From: CALCKU01 sp964654665
GTDB taxonomy: Bacteria > Pseudomonadota > Alphaproteobacteria > Caulobacterales > Maricaulaceae
Assembly (NCBI GenBank): GCA_964654665.1
Contig: CAZZKV010000003.1
Span: 90,196 to 154,195 of the forward strand
Direction: 5' to 3'
DNA: 64,000 bases
The translations under genes and the position numbers were made by a program. Positions 16,247 to 23,228 of the stretch are shown here, one piece after another. Below the pieces are notes generated by a model, which searched no databases, had not been told where the DNA came from, and saw only the letters and a program-made list of their open reading frames with translations. The first letter of the stretch is position 1; the number at the start of each line of letters is the position of its first letter.

Positions 16247-16906
16247 ATGCACCTCAATGCCGATTTTACGCAAGCCGTTGTTATACAGACAGAAGATATG
16301 GCATGGGAACCCTCGCCTATGGCGGGTGTTTATCGGCGCAAGCTTGACCGTATTGGGGATGAGGTGGCACGGGCAACCTCTTTGGTGAAATATGATCCCA
16401 AGTCTTATTTCAGCCCTCACACGCATAGCGGCGGTGAGGAATTTTTTGTTCTCTCGGGCGTGTTTTCCGATGAGCACGGTGATTATCCGGCCGGAACCTA
16501 TGTGCGCAATCCGATTGGCAGCACCCATAAGCCCCATAGTGAAACGGGCTGCGTTATTTTTGTTAAGCTCCATCAATTTGACGCTGATGACACCCACCAA
16601 TTTTCAGTCAATACACGCGCCGCCGCTTTTTCGCCGGGCGCTGTGCCGGGGCTTACCGTTTTACCATTACATAGTTTTGGCGGTGAAAGCTGTGCGTTAG
16701 TGCGCTGGGCACCGGGCACTCGGTTTAATCCGCACCGCCATTGGGGCGGCGAGGAGATCTTTGTTATCGAAGGCATATTCCAAGATGAGCATGGCGATTA
16801 TCCGGCCGGAACATGGATGCGCAGCCCGCATCTATCCCTACACCATCCCTTTAGTGATGCCGGATGCTTGATCTATGTGAAAACAGGCCATTTACCTATG
16901 GCATAA
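16247..16906 (+). CDS. Double ChrR-like cupin protein
   Basis: 219 residues made of two similar cupin domains. The first (about 20-110) contains YFSPHTHSGGEEFFVLSGVF-DEHGDYPAGTYVRNP. The second (about 125-215) repeats it as FNPHRHWGGEEIFVIEGIFQDEHGDYPAGTWMRSP. The His-x-His plus Glu pattern in each copy would bind one metal ion. This is the cupin type found at the C-terminus of ChrR anti-sigma factors, but there is no anti-sigma part and no ECF sigma gene nearby. It is translated right after the GST gene and may act with it on the same stress compound. Whether it is an enzyme or a sensor is unknown. Confidence 0.87.
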   Translation: MHLNADFTQAVVIQTEDMAWEPSPMAGVYRRKLDRIGDEVARATSLVKYDPKSYFSPHTHSGGEEFFVLSGVFSDEHGDYPAGTYVRNPIGSTHKPHSETGCVIFVKLHQFDADDTHQFSVNTRAAAFSPGAVPGLTVLPLHSFGGESCALVRWAPGTRFNPHRHWGGEEIFVIEGIFQDEHGDYPAGTWMRSPHLSLHHPFSDAGCLIYVKTGHLPMA

Positions 16907-16974
16907 TAGGAACATTTCGCCGACTATAAGCCGGCGAGCACCCATTTGGCAGCGTATTAGTGTGCACGGTTACT

Positions 16975-17934
16975 TTACTGGGTTTTACGCCGTTTCATTG
17001 TATTAAAGCTGATATGTGGCCATTTAATCTGGCCCGGCATATTGTCAGAGCGATCAAAAAAGTCGAGCATGACGATTTGCATATATTGGATAAAGACCGC
17101 CGTATCCGTTTCCAATATCCACATCGTAAACTCCATCTCGGAAGCATTAGCATGTTTAACAATGAACGGGATATTGGTGATACCGCCTGTCAGATTATTT
17201 GTTGAAAAATGCAGCGTCGTTGTTTGTTTTACGCCCGGCGGTGTTGCCGCGCGCAATAAAGCCGATGGATTGGTGACATCGAAAATCCGCTTAAAGGGAT
17301 TATCGTGGAAATGTTTATATGGGGCTAGATAGGGATGTTCGATATTTTTACTCGGCCCGCCGATCGGTAAGGCGCTGACGTCAGGAATTTTTGGCCCGCC
17401 CTGTGTTACTTTTGCAGTGGAATATCGTCCCAATGCCAGCAGGGTGTCGCCATGGGGAACACTGCCTAACCGGGCGATATTCAAGCCATTGGCCGCGAAG
17501 TTTCGCATATGCAAGAACAATCCGGGCTCATGATGTATTCCGGCAACATCTGTCGGGGGAAGACGGCCACTTTCAGGGAAATCTGCTGCCGCCATCTGAG
17601 TGACTTCCTGTGTATAGTCCAGCGTTACAATAAGCTGATCTTTATTCTGGGCCGGGGCTGTCTTTATGCCGCGATTGGGAACACCTTTATCCACTGTCGT
17701 AAATTTAAGGGTTTCGTTATATTGATTGACGAGAATTCTATAATTCGCCGGGCGACCTCTTTTGACAAAAGGCAGCGCGATCATATTCCATCCCCGCCCT
17801 TTTAGATCGTCGCCATTTGTCCATTCGCCCGGAAGCTGTGCAAAGGGGCCTAAGAGGGCATCCCCCGTTTTAGCTTTGCCGATAGAACGGCCTTGATTGG
17901 AAATATAGTTTTTAAATTCAGCTGTACTCACCAT
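16975..17934 (-). CDS. Unrecognised 319-residue protein, possibly heme-binding-type
   Basis: The start is set at the ATG at 17934 because GGAGG lies six bases before it; a GTG at 17946 has no such site. The protein has no signal peptide and no membrane span. The visible motifs are GPFAQLPGEWTN near residue 30, GRGWNMIALPF, HHEPGLFLHM, LGSVPHGDTLLALG and a beta-rich C-terminal half with FSTNNLTGGITNIPFI. The pattern vaguely recalls proteins labelled heme-binding with lipocalin/nitrobindin-like barrels, but I do not recognise the family firmly. It stands alone in reverse orientation and converges on the GST-cupin operon. Confidence 0.7.
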   Translation of the reverse strand: MVSTAEFKNYISNQGRSIGKAKTGDALLGPFAQLPGEWTNGDDLKGRGWNMIALPFVKRGRPANYRILVNQYNETLKFTTVDKGVPNRGIKTAPAQNKDQLIVTLDYTQEVTQMAAADFPESGRLPPTDVAGIHHEPGLFLHMRNFAANGLNIARLGSVPHGDTLLALGRYSTAKVTQGGPKIPDVSALPIGGPSKNIEHPYLAPYKHFHDNPFKRIFDVTNPSALLRAATPPGVKQTTTLHFSTNNLTGGITNIPFIVKHANASEMEFTMWILETDTAVFIQYMQIVMLDFFDRSDNMPGQIKWPHISFNTMKRRKTQ

Positions 17935-17946
17935 TTGCGCCTCCAC

Positions 17947-18215
17947 ATTATTCTGTGCTTACAACGATATATAACTGTTTCGATACAGTCTGTGATGCGA
18001 GTCACGATAATGGTCGGGAGGAGGTGAATAGGGTTTTCTGATTACACAAGGTCAAATTACCAGTGGCAACATACTTTAGCGTTAGTAAAACATAAACTTA
18101 CCAATGTCGGTTGATAACTGTTTCTAGAACAAAAGTTTAAACATTTGAAATGCATAGGATTTAGAAAAGTAGAAGGCGACATAACCACCTTCCATATTTT
18201 GTTATATAAGCTTTA
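17947..18215. other. Intergenic, no gene seen
   Basis: AT-rich DNA without a convincing open frame. A GGAGGAGGTG stretch near 18016 looks like a ribosome site, but the frame behind it closes after five codons. Confidence 0.5.
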
Positions 18216-18362
18216 TTAATGCTTATTGCGTAGGCGTTGCAGCGCTAAGCGGTGTTCTCGCTCTAACCGTCTCACTTTAGAGTTAAGACGGTTCTGTGCG
18301 GAACGTAGACGAGACTGGTTTTGCCTCATCCTAGCTCGCAACTGCGAAGACGAAAGTGCCAT
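18216..18362 (-). CDS. Small basic coiled-coil protein, 48 aa
   Basis: A short gene with a proper AAGGAG ribosome site 8 bases before the ATG at 18362. The product starts MALSSSQLRARMRQNQSRLR and continues with a heptad-like, Arg/Gln/Leu-rich helix ending RLEREHRLALQRLRNKH. It is very basic and probably one long helix. It resembles the small QLR-N-Q-rich proteins often found on mobile or accessory DNA, whose function is unknown. Neighbouring DNA is AT-rich and without housekeeping genes, which fits an accessory origin. Existence as a gene is supported by ribosome site and composition; function cannot be given. Confidence 0.6.
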   Translation of the reverse strand: MALSSSQLRARMRQNQSRLRSAQNRLNSKVRRLEREHRLALQRLRNKH

Positions 18363-18485
18363 AGGCCAATCTCCTTTACAGAAACACGTCACATTTACCT
18401 TGATTTTTAGGCCAATTAGGATAAGATCCCTTGCACTAAGTCCAGAACCGCGGGCAAATGTGACTATGAAATTTGCGGTTCAACC

Positions 18486-18515
18486 GAACCTCGTGACCTG
18501 CCAGTCGCGAGGTTC
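18486..18515. repeat. Inverted repeat, possible terminator or site
   Basis: The arms GAACCTCG and CGAGGTTC are separated by 14 bases and followed by AATTTTA. A second, weaker inverted pair (GCAAAT/ATTTGC) precedes it. It could be a terminator, a small structured RNA or a recombination site. Confidence 0.4.
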
Positions 18516-18689
18516 AATTTTATCGAATCAATAATAGTTAGAAACTAAACATGAGTCAAGTTGACGCACGTTAATTGAGACTATCGTTTTAGAATTAAAT
18601 ACGATGTGTTCTTTTTGAATTATCAGTAATAATTATAAATACTTTCTATGATAATAAATATATACATTTGCTTGAATTAAAAAAATCTA

Positions 18690-19240
18690 TCCCCGCCTGT
18701 GATACGGGCCTTATAGTGTGTGTATTCCAATCCCCAGAGGGCTTCTGTCGACGTAGGCTTTAGGGGATGGACGGTATGATGATGTTGAGCATCTTGGGGT
18801 TACGTACCAAGGCTGTGCCGGNNNNNNNNNNNNNNNNNNNNNNNNNNNNNNNNNNNNNNNNNNNNNNNNNNNNNNNNNNNNNNNNNNNNNNNNNNNNNNN
18901 NNNNNNNNNNNNNNNNNNNNNATGGACGGTATGATGATGTTGAGCATCTTGGGGTTACGTACCAAGGCTGTGCCGGGCATCGAGGCCGGAGCCATATGCC
19001 TCTTCTACGCAGCTGTCACTGCGGGATGACTGGGCGCGATAAGGCCGGTCTTAGAGACTAAAACAGGTTTTGAACGTACCGCCGCAGGGTCAGGCCCATG
19101 CGAAATAATAGATAGTCGGTTTCCAGTATGGACACCGTCCCTGCGGATAGCCCTCTTTGGTGCTGTGCATGATTACGCGGCCAGCCTGCCTATGCGCATG
19201 GCTGTAACATACATAAGAATACACAATTATATTGAGACCA
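18690..19240. other. GC-rich segment without a recognisable gene, possibly a repeat element; contains assembly gap
   Basis: From about 18690 the composition switches sharply from AT-rich to GC-rich. No frame survives on either strand once the gap is closed: the reverse frame starting MAPASMPGTALVRNPKMLNI closes within about 26 codons. The assembly broke inside this segment, which is what a repeated element would cause. I do not recognise a known RNA or transposase. Confidence 0.4.
18822..18921. other. Assembly gap, 100 N, flanked by an identical 55-bp sequence
   Basis: The 55 bases before the gap (18767-18821) are identical to the 55 bases after it (18922-18976). This points to overlapping contig ends that were joined with a placeholder, so the true missing length may be zero. 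Confidence 0.9.
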
Positions 19241-19265
19241 TATAAGATTTTGGAAAGGAGCCCTT

Positions 19266-19556
19266 ATGGCCCGGGGTCATAATGTTTTCACAAAACCTGT
19301 TGAAACGCGTCAAAGGCTGGAAGGCGAATTGGCGCAGATCAAACTGAAAATAGAAGCCGCGAAACTGGCCAAGCTTGAGGCTGATCTGCCAAAACCGCAG
19401 CCCTGCTATACGCGTTACGAGGATATTCCGCCGCCCAGTCCCGAAGATCGGGCGCGGTTTGTTGCGCGGTTAACCGCAAAGATTGATTATTGGGCACAGG
19501 TACAGCAACGCGAAAAGCAGGACTGGTATTTATCCATGATTGATTTCGCGCCTTAA
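19266..19556 (+). CDS. Small hypothetical protein with N-terminal coiled coil, 96 aa
   Basis: A GGAAAGGAG ribosome site lies 6 bases before the ATG. The product has a charged helical N-terminal half (RQRLEGELAQIKLKIEAAKLAKLEADLP), a Pro/Tyr-rich middle (CYTRYEDIPPPSPEDRA) and a second helix ending with WYLSMIDFAP. There is no signal peptide, membrane span or known catalytic motif. It is followed closely by the convergent regA gene. The strong ribosome site and amphipathic composition support a real gene; I do not recognise a family. Confidence 0.6.
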   Translation: MARGHNVFTKPVETRQRLEGELAQIKLKIEAAKLAKLEADLPKPQPCYTRYEDIPPPSPEDRARFVARLTAKIDYWAQVQQREKQDWYLSMIDFAP

Positions 19557-19594
19557 AACAAGGTGCCGTAAACTATGGGCAGCAGGGCTTAGGC

Positions 19595-20206
19595 TCAGCG
19601 CGGGGCGCGTTTGGCCAAAATCCGTTGCAATGTCCGGCGATGCATATTGAGGCGACGAGCGGTTTCCGATACATTTTTGCCGCACAGCTCATAGACGCGT
19701 TGTATATGTTCCCAGCGAACACGGTCTGCCGACATCGGGTTTTCGGGTGGTTGCGGAGCTTCGCCGCGCGGTGCCAGCAAAGCTTTGCAGACATCATCAG
19801 CATCAGCCGGTTTGGCCAGATAGTCAACCGCGCCGCGCTTTACCGCAGAGACTGCGGTGGCCAGATTGCCATAGCCTGTCAGCATGACCATTTTACAATC
19901 CGGTCGATGCTCATGCAAAACGTCAACAACATCGAGCCCATTACCGTCTTCAAGCCGCATGTCGAGCACGGCGAAGGCCGGGGGATTGTTTTTGGCAATG
20001 GTTTTGGCTTCGGCAACAGTTTCAACGGGCTGAACCGTAAAGCCGCGCTGGGTCAAAGCCCGGCTAATCCGGTTGCGAAAAGGGCCATCATCATCCAGAA
20101 TAAGCATGGTGGCGTCCTCTGGAAGGTTATATTCATCCATCATATCGGGCATAGGGTCTCCTAGCATGGGGTCTTTTGGGCACTTTATAAGCTTATTATC
20201 CGGCAA
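19595..20206 (-). CDS. regA: Response regulator of the ActR/RegA/PrrA family
   Basis: 203 residues. The receiver domain starts at about residue 33 (TMLILDDDGPFRNRISRAL), with phospho-acceptor Asp82 in AVLDMRLEDG, then TGYGNLATAVSAVKRGAVDYLAKPA. A short Pro-rich linker leads to a Fis-type helix-turn-helix at the C-terminus (NVSETARRLNMHRRTLQRILAKRAPR). This is the exact layout of the global redox regulator RegA. A longer than usual N-terminus (about 20 residues) may mean that translation starts at a later Met. It lies just downstream of regB in the same direction, its cognate kinase. Confidence 0.96.
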   Translation of the reverse strand: MPDNKLIKCPKDPMLGDPMPDMMDEYNLPEDATMLILDDDGPFRNRISRALTQRGFTVQPVETVAEAKTIAKNNPPAFAVLDMRLEDGNGLDVVDVLHEHRPDCKMVMLTGYGNLATAVSAVKRGAVDYLAKPADADDVCKALLAPRGEAPQPPENPMSADRVRWEHIQRVYELCGKNVSETARRLNMHRRTLQRILAKRAPR

Positions 20207-20277
20207 TGAACATAATTTTATTAAGGTCTGATTTTACTAAAATATGTGCCCTGTCGTTTTACAGGCTATAGATGGTT

Positions 20278-21765
20278 TTATTGCAGAGCTGCGCGCGGCC
20301 AGCTTAACTCGACCACGGCGCCGCTATGGCNNNNNNNNNNNNNNNNNNNNNNNNNNNNNNNNNNNNNNNNNNNNNNNNNNNNNNNNNNNNNNNNNNNNNN
20401 NNNNNNNNNNNNNNNNNNNNNNNNNNNNNNGCTATGGCCAGAAACATTCCGGAAATGGATTGTACCGCCTGTGCGTTCGATCAGGGTTTTGGCAATAAAG
20501 ACCCCGAGACCAAGCCCGCCAGCGGAATGATTTGTATTACGGCGCGATACATAGGGTTCGCCCAGACGCGAGCGAATGGACGGATCAAATCCCGGACCAT
20601 CATCGCGGATTGTTATTGTGACCAAATCGGATGTCCACGTGCCTAAGACCTCAACTTTGGAGGTTGCAAAATCTGCGGCATTTTCGATCAGGTTCTTAAA
20701 GCCATATATCAACTCGGCTTGCCGGCTAAATTCCGGCATAGGGGCATCGCCGATCAGTTCCAAGGTGATTGTCAGTCCGGCCAAATCTGCGCCGATATTA
20801 AACGGTGCGATGACTTCGTTCATCAAATCTTCCAAGCGCATTCTATCATGCACCATATCGCCTTCATCGCCGCGGCGGGACAACTGGGTCAGAATTTCGC
20901 GACAGCGCTGGGCTTGGGAGAGCATAAGACGGGCATCATCGCCCAGCGGTGTATCAGCCGGTAGCTCGCGACTCATTTCTTTGGCCGTGACCTGTATCGT
21001 GGCTAAAGGCGTGCCCAATTCATGCGCGGCGGCGGCGGCGAGTCCGCCCAGCGCGGCCAATTTTTGTTCTTGGGCCAACACGGCTTCAGTTGCTGATAAT
21101 GCTTCGGACATCCGGCGGGATTCAGAGGCGGATTGCCATGCATAGAGTGAGGTAAAGCCCATGCCGATTAACAGCGCAGCCCAAGCCCCCATAGTTAAAA
21201 GGAACGGAATCGTAATGGATTGTTCATCCGCCCAAGGTAGTGGCAGATGGAAAAAAACAAGAGCTAGAGACAGGCCAGCCGCCATAAAACCTAATATACC
21301 GAGAACGGGCCGACTCAGGGTTGTTGCGCCGGTTACAACGGGGGCCAGAAATAGTAAGGCGAAAGGATTGCCCATACCGCCGGTTAAATAGAGTAAAGCG
21401 GCAAGCTGGAATAAATCAAACCCCAATTGCAGCGCAGCTTCGCGGTCACTCACCCGCCGGTCAAGTACAAAGGCAGAGCCGACAATGATATTCACCAAAA
21501 CGCTTAAACTCACAAAGCCGAGCGCGGGTATCAGCGGCACATCAAATCCCAAAGCTTGCGAGACCAGTAAAAGCGCAATGGCCTGACCCGTTACCGCCAT
21601 CCAGCGCAGGCTAACAAGAGTTGAGCGGCGTAGCCGCCCAGCCGTATGACGGGAAATGCGGGCTAATTTTTCACGATCTGCCTTTGCTATGGATAATTTG
21701 GCCCGCGAAGGCTGGGATGAAAGCTGGGGCGAAGATTGGGGCGAAGTTCGCGGCGATATGTCCAT
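20278..21765 (-). CDS. regB: Redox sensor histidine kinase RegB/PrrB (contains assembly gap)
   Basis: A six-span N-terminal membrane domain contains the quinone-site heptapeptide GGMGNPF. It is followed by HisKA with His248 in AHELGTPLATI and the conserved redox Cys288 in SQAQRCREIL. The HATPase domain has LIENAADFA, DDGPGFD and GGLGLGVFIAKTL. The 100-N gap near the C-terminus (20331-20430) is flanked by the same 8 bases (GCTATGGC). Removing the gap and one copy joins FRNVSGHSGAVVELSWPR in frame, giving an intact protein of about 459 residues. The gene precedes regA and is divergent from the SCO gene, the classic arrangement of the aerobic/anaerobic control locus. Confidence 0.96.
   Translation of the reverse strand: MDISPRTSPQSSPQLSSQPSRAKLSIAKADREKLARISRHTAGRLRRSTLVSLRWMAVTGQAIALLLVSQALGFDVPLIPALGFVSLSVLVNIIVGSAFVLDRRVSDREAALQLGFDLFQLAALLYLTGGMGNPFALLFLAPVVTGATTLSRPVLGILGFMAAGLSLALVFFHLPLPWADEQSITIPFLLTMGAWAALLIGMGFTSLYAWQSASESRRMSEALSATEAVLAQEQKLAALGGLAAAAAHELGTPLATIQVTAKEMSRELPADTPLGDDARLMLSQAQRCREILTQLSRRGDEGDMVHDRMRLEDLMNEVIAPFNIGADLAGLTITLELIGDAPMPEFSRQAELIYGFKNLIENAADFATSKVEVLGTWTSDLVTITIRDDGPGFDPSIRSRLGEPYVSRRNTNHSAGGLGLGVFIAKTLIERTGGTIHFRNVSGHSXXXXXXXXXXXXXXXXXXXXXXXXXXXXXXXXXXHSGAVVELSWPRAALQ
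20331..20430. other. Assembly gap, 100 N, inside regB
   Basis: The flanks share GCTATGGC, and collapsing the gap with one copy restores an uninterrupted, family-typical C-terminus. The run is therefore most likely a placeholder and not missing coding sequence. Confidence 0.85.
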
Positions 21766-21834
21766 AGTCTCGGGGCCCTGTTTGTCCTATGGTCTTACCC
21801 TAAGGCATAGACCCTTTGAAAGGCGAGTAGAATT

Positions 21835-22452
21835 ATGCGTATCAATATTTTTTCGATGCGGACCGGGATCGCAAGTGTTGCGGCTTTTCTGATGCTGGCG
21901 GCTTGTAACCCGCCTCATGATACGGCTGGGACGAGCGGTCGCGTGACCTCTTCGGGAACCGCCGCCGTGGGCGGGGCTTTCACGCTGGTTAATCAAGACG
22001 GGCAGACGGTCACTGAGAAAAGTCTGATCGGTAAGCCGACTTTGACCTATTTCGGGTTTTCCTTTTGCCCGGATATTTGCCCGACGGAACTGCAAAAACT
22101 GGGCCGGGTACAGGCTAAAATTGATCCGGACGGTACGCTGTTCAACTATGTATTCTTTAGTGTGGATCCAGAGCGCGACACGCCTGAAAGCCTAAAGCAA
22201 TATGTCACGGCCAGCGTTTTCCCCAAAAACCTGCAAGGCTTCACCGGAACACGGGAACAGGTTGAGGCGGCAAAAGCGGTTTACCGGATTTATGCGGCCA
22301 AAGTAGAGGATAAAGACAGTGCGGCTGGCTATACGGTGGATCATGTCAGCCTGATTTATCTATTTGATAAAGCAGGTAGTTTCGTCGAGCCCTTTACCTA
22401 TAAGGACAGCGTAGCAAAAATTGCTATAACCGCAAAACCATATGCCCAATGA
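21835..22452 (+). CDS. SCO1/SenC/PrrC family copper chaperone lipoprotein
   Basis: 205 residues. The N-terminus is a lipoprotein signal (FLMLAACNPP, Cys at about 23). The thioredoxin-like domain has the copper-binding FSFCPDICPTEL (CxxxC), the SVDPERDTP motif and the distal His in YTVDHVSLIYLFD. SCO proteins deliver copper to the CuA site of cytochrome oxidase and help in redox signalling. It is divergent from regB, matching the known regB-senC-regA grouping, and may take part in the same redox response. It converges with ppa (8 bp between stop codons). Confidence 0.94.
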   Translation: MRINIFSMRTGIASVAAFLMLAACNPPHDTAGTSGRVTSSGTAAVGGAFTLVNQDGQTVTEKSLIGKPTLTYFGFSFCPDICPTELQKLGRVQAKIDPDGTLFNYVFFSVDPERDTPESLKQYVTASVFPKNLQGFTGTREQVEAAKAVYRIYAAKVEDKDSAAGYTVDHVSLIYLFDKAGSFVEPFTYKDSVAKIAITAKPYAQ

Positions 22453-22460
22453 TTTATGAT

Positions 22461-22985
22461 TTATTGAGCGGCTTTGAGGCCCGCGCTAATTAAGTCAAAG
22501 GCTTTTTGGCGAGTGTCCCATCCCAGAATTTTGACCCATTTATTAGGTTCTAAGTCCTTATAATGTTCGAAAAAATGTGGGATACGGTCTTGTAGAACTT
22601 GCGGTAGATCGGTGTAATCTTTGATCTGATCATAATAGCGGGTGAGTTTAGGGTGCGGCACGGCAACGATTTTTTCATCAATACCGGCTTCATCCTCCAT
22701 CATGAGCACGCCAACGGGCCGCGCACGAATGACGGATCCGGGCATAAGCGCGCGGTTGCCCACAACCAGAACATCGGTTGGATCGCCATCATCAGAGAGT
22801 GTATGCGGAATAAAACCGTAATTACAAGGATAGCGCATGGATGTATAGAGAAACCGGTCAACAAACATGGCGCCCGAGGCTTTATCCATTTCATATTTAA
22901 TGGGTTCTCCACCAAGAGGAACCTCGATAATAACATTAATGTCCTCGGGCGGGTTTTCTCCGGCGGGAACTTTCGACATATCCAT
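22461..22985 (-). CDS. ppa: Inorganic pyrophosphatase
   Basis: 174 residues, the length of family I hexameric pyrophosphatases. Key motifs are IEVPLGGEPIKYEMDKASGAMFVDR, YPCNYGFIPHTL and the metal-binding signature DDGDPTDVLVV, followed by GVLMMEDEAGIDEKIVAVP and the C-terminal FEHYKDLE-KWVKILGW. It hydrolyses PPi to drive biosynthetic reactions. It lies convergent to the SCO gene and divergent from the TonB receptor at 23229. Confidence 0.97.
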   Translation of the reverse strand: MDMSKVPAGENPPEDINVIIEVPLGGEPIKYEMDKASGAMFVDRFLYTSMRYPCNYGFIPHTLSDDGDPTDVLVVGNRALMPGSVIRARPVGVLMMEDEAGIDEKIVAVPHPKLTRYYDQIKDYTDLPQVLQDRIPHFFEHYKDLEPNKWVKILGWDTRQKAFDLISAGLKAAQ

Positions 22986-23228
22986 TCTAAGGTCTCATTT
23001 TAGCTGCGCGTATTTCTATGCCGCGGGTCATAGCGCGACTCACTCTGATTGCAAGAGCGAAAAGCGGCTTGTTATGGCCTGTGGCCAAATAGCCACAGTT
23101 ATAGCGATTGTGCAGCGTTTCCTGTCGGGGCGCTTGATATGCAACAATTTGCACTGTAGCTGTCATTCATACGTGCATTCCGTCCATTCAAGGACGTCAT
23201 TTTTAAACAAATAAGGACACGGGGAATT

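Noticed and set aside
18469..18537. 22-codon forward frame (MKFAVQPNLVTCQSRGSILS...)
   Set aside because: No ribosome site, and it lies over an inverted repeat; no leader-type motif like the peptide at 10811.
18711..18995. Reverse open frame across the first N gap
   Set aside because: It is open only because Ns are read through; closing the gap leaves about 26 codons without a ribosome site.
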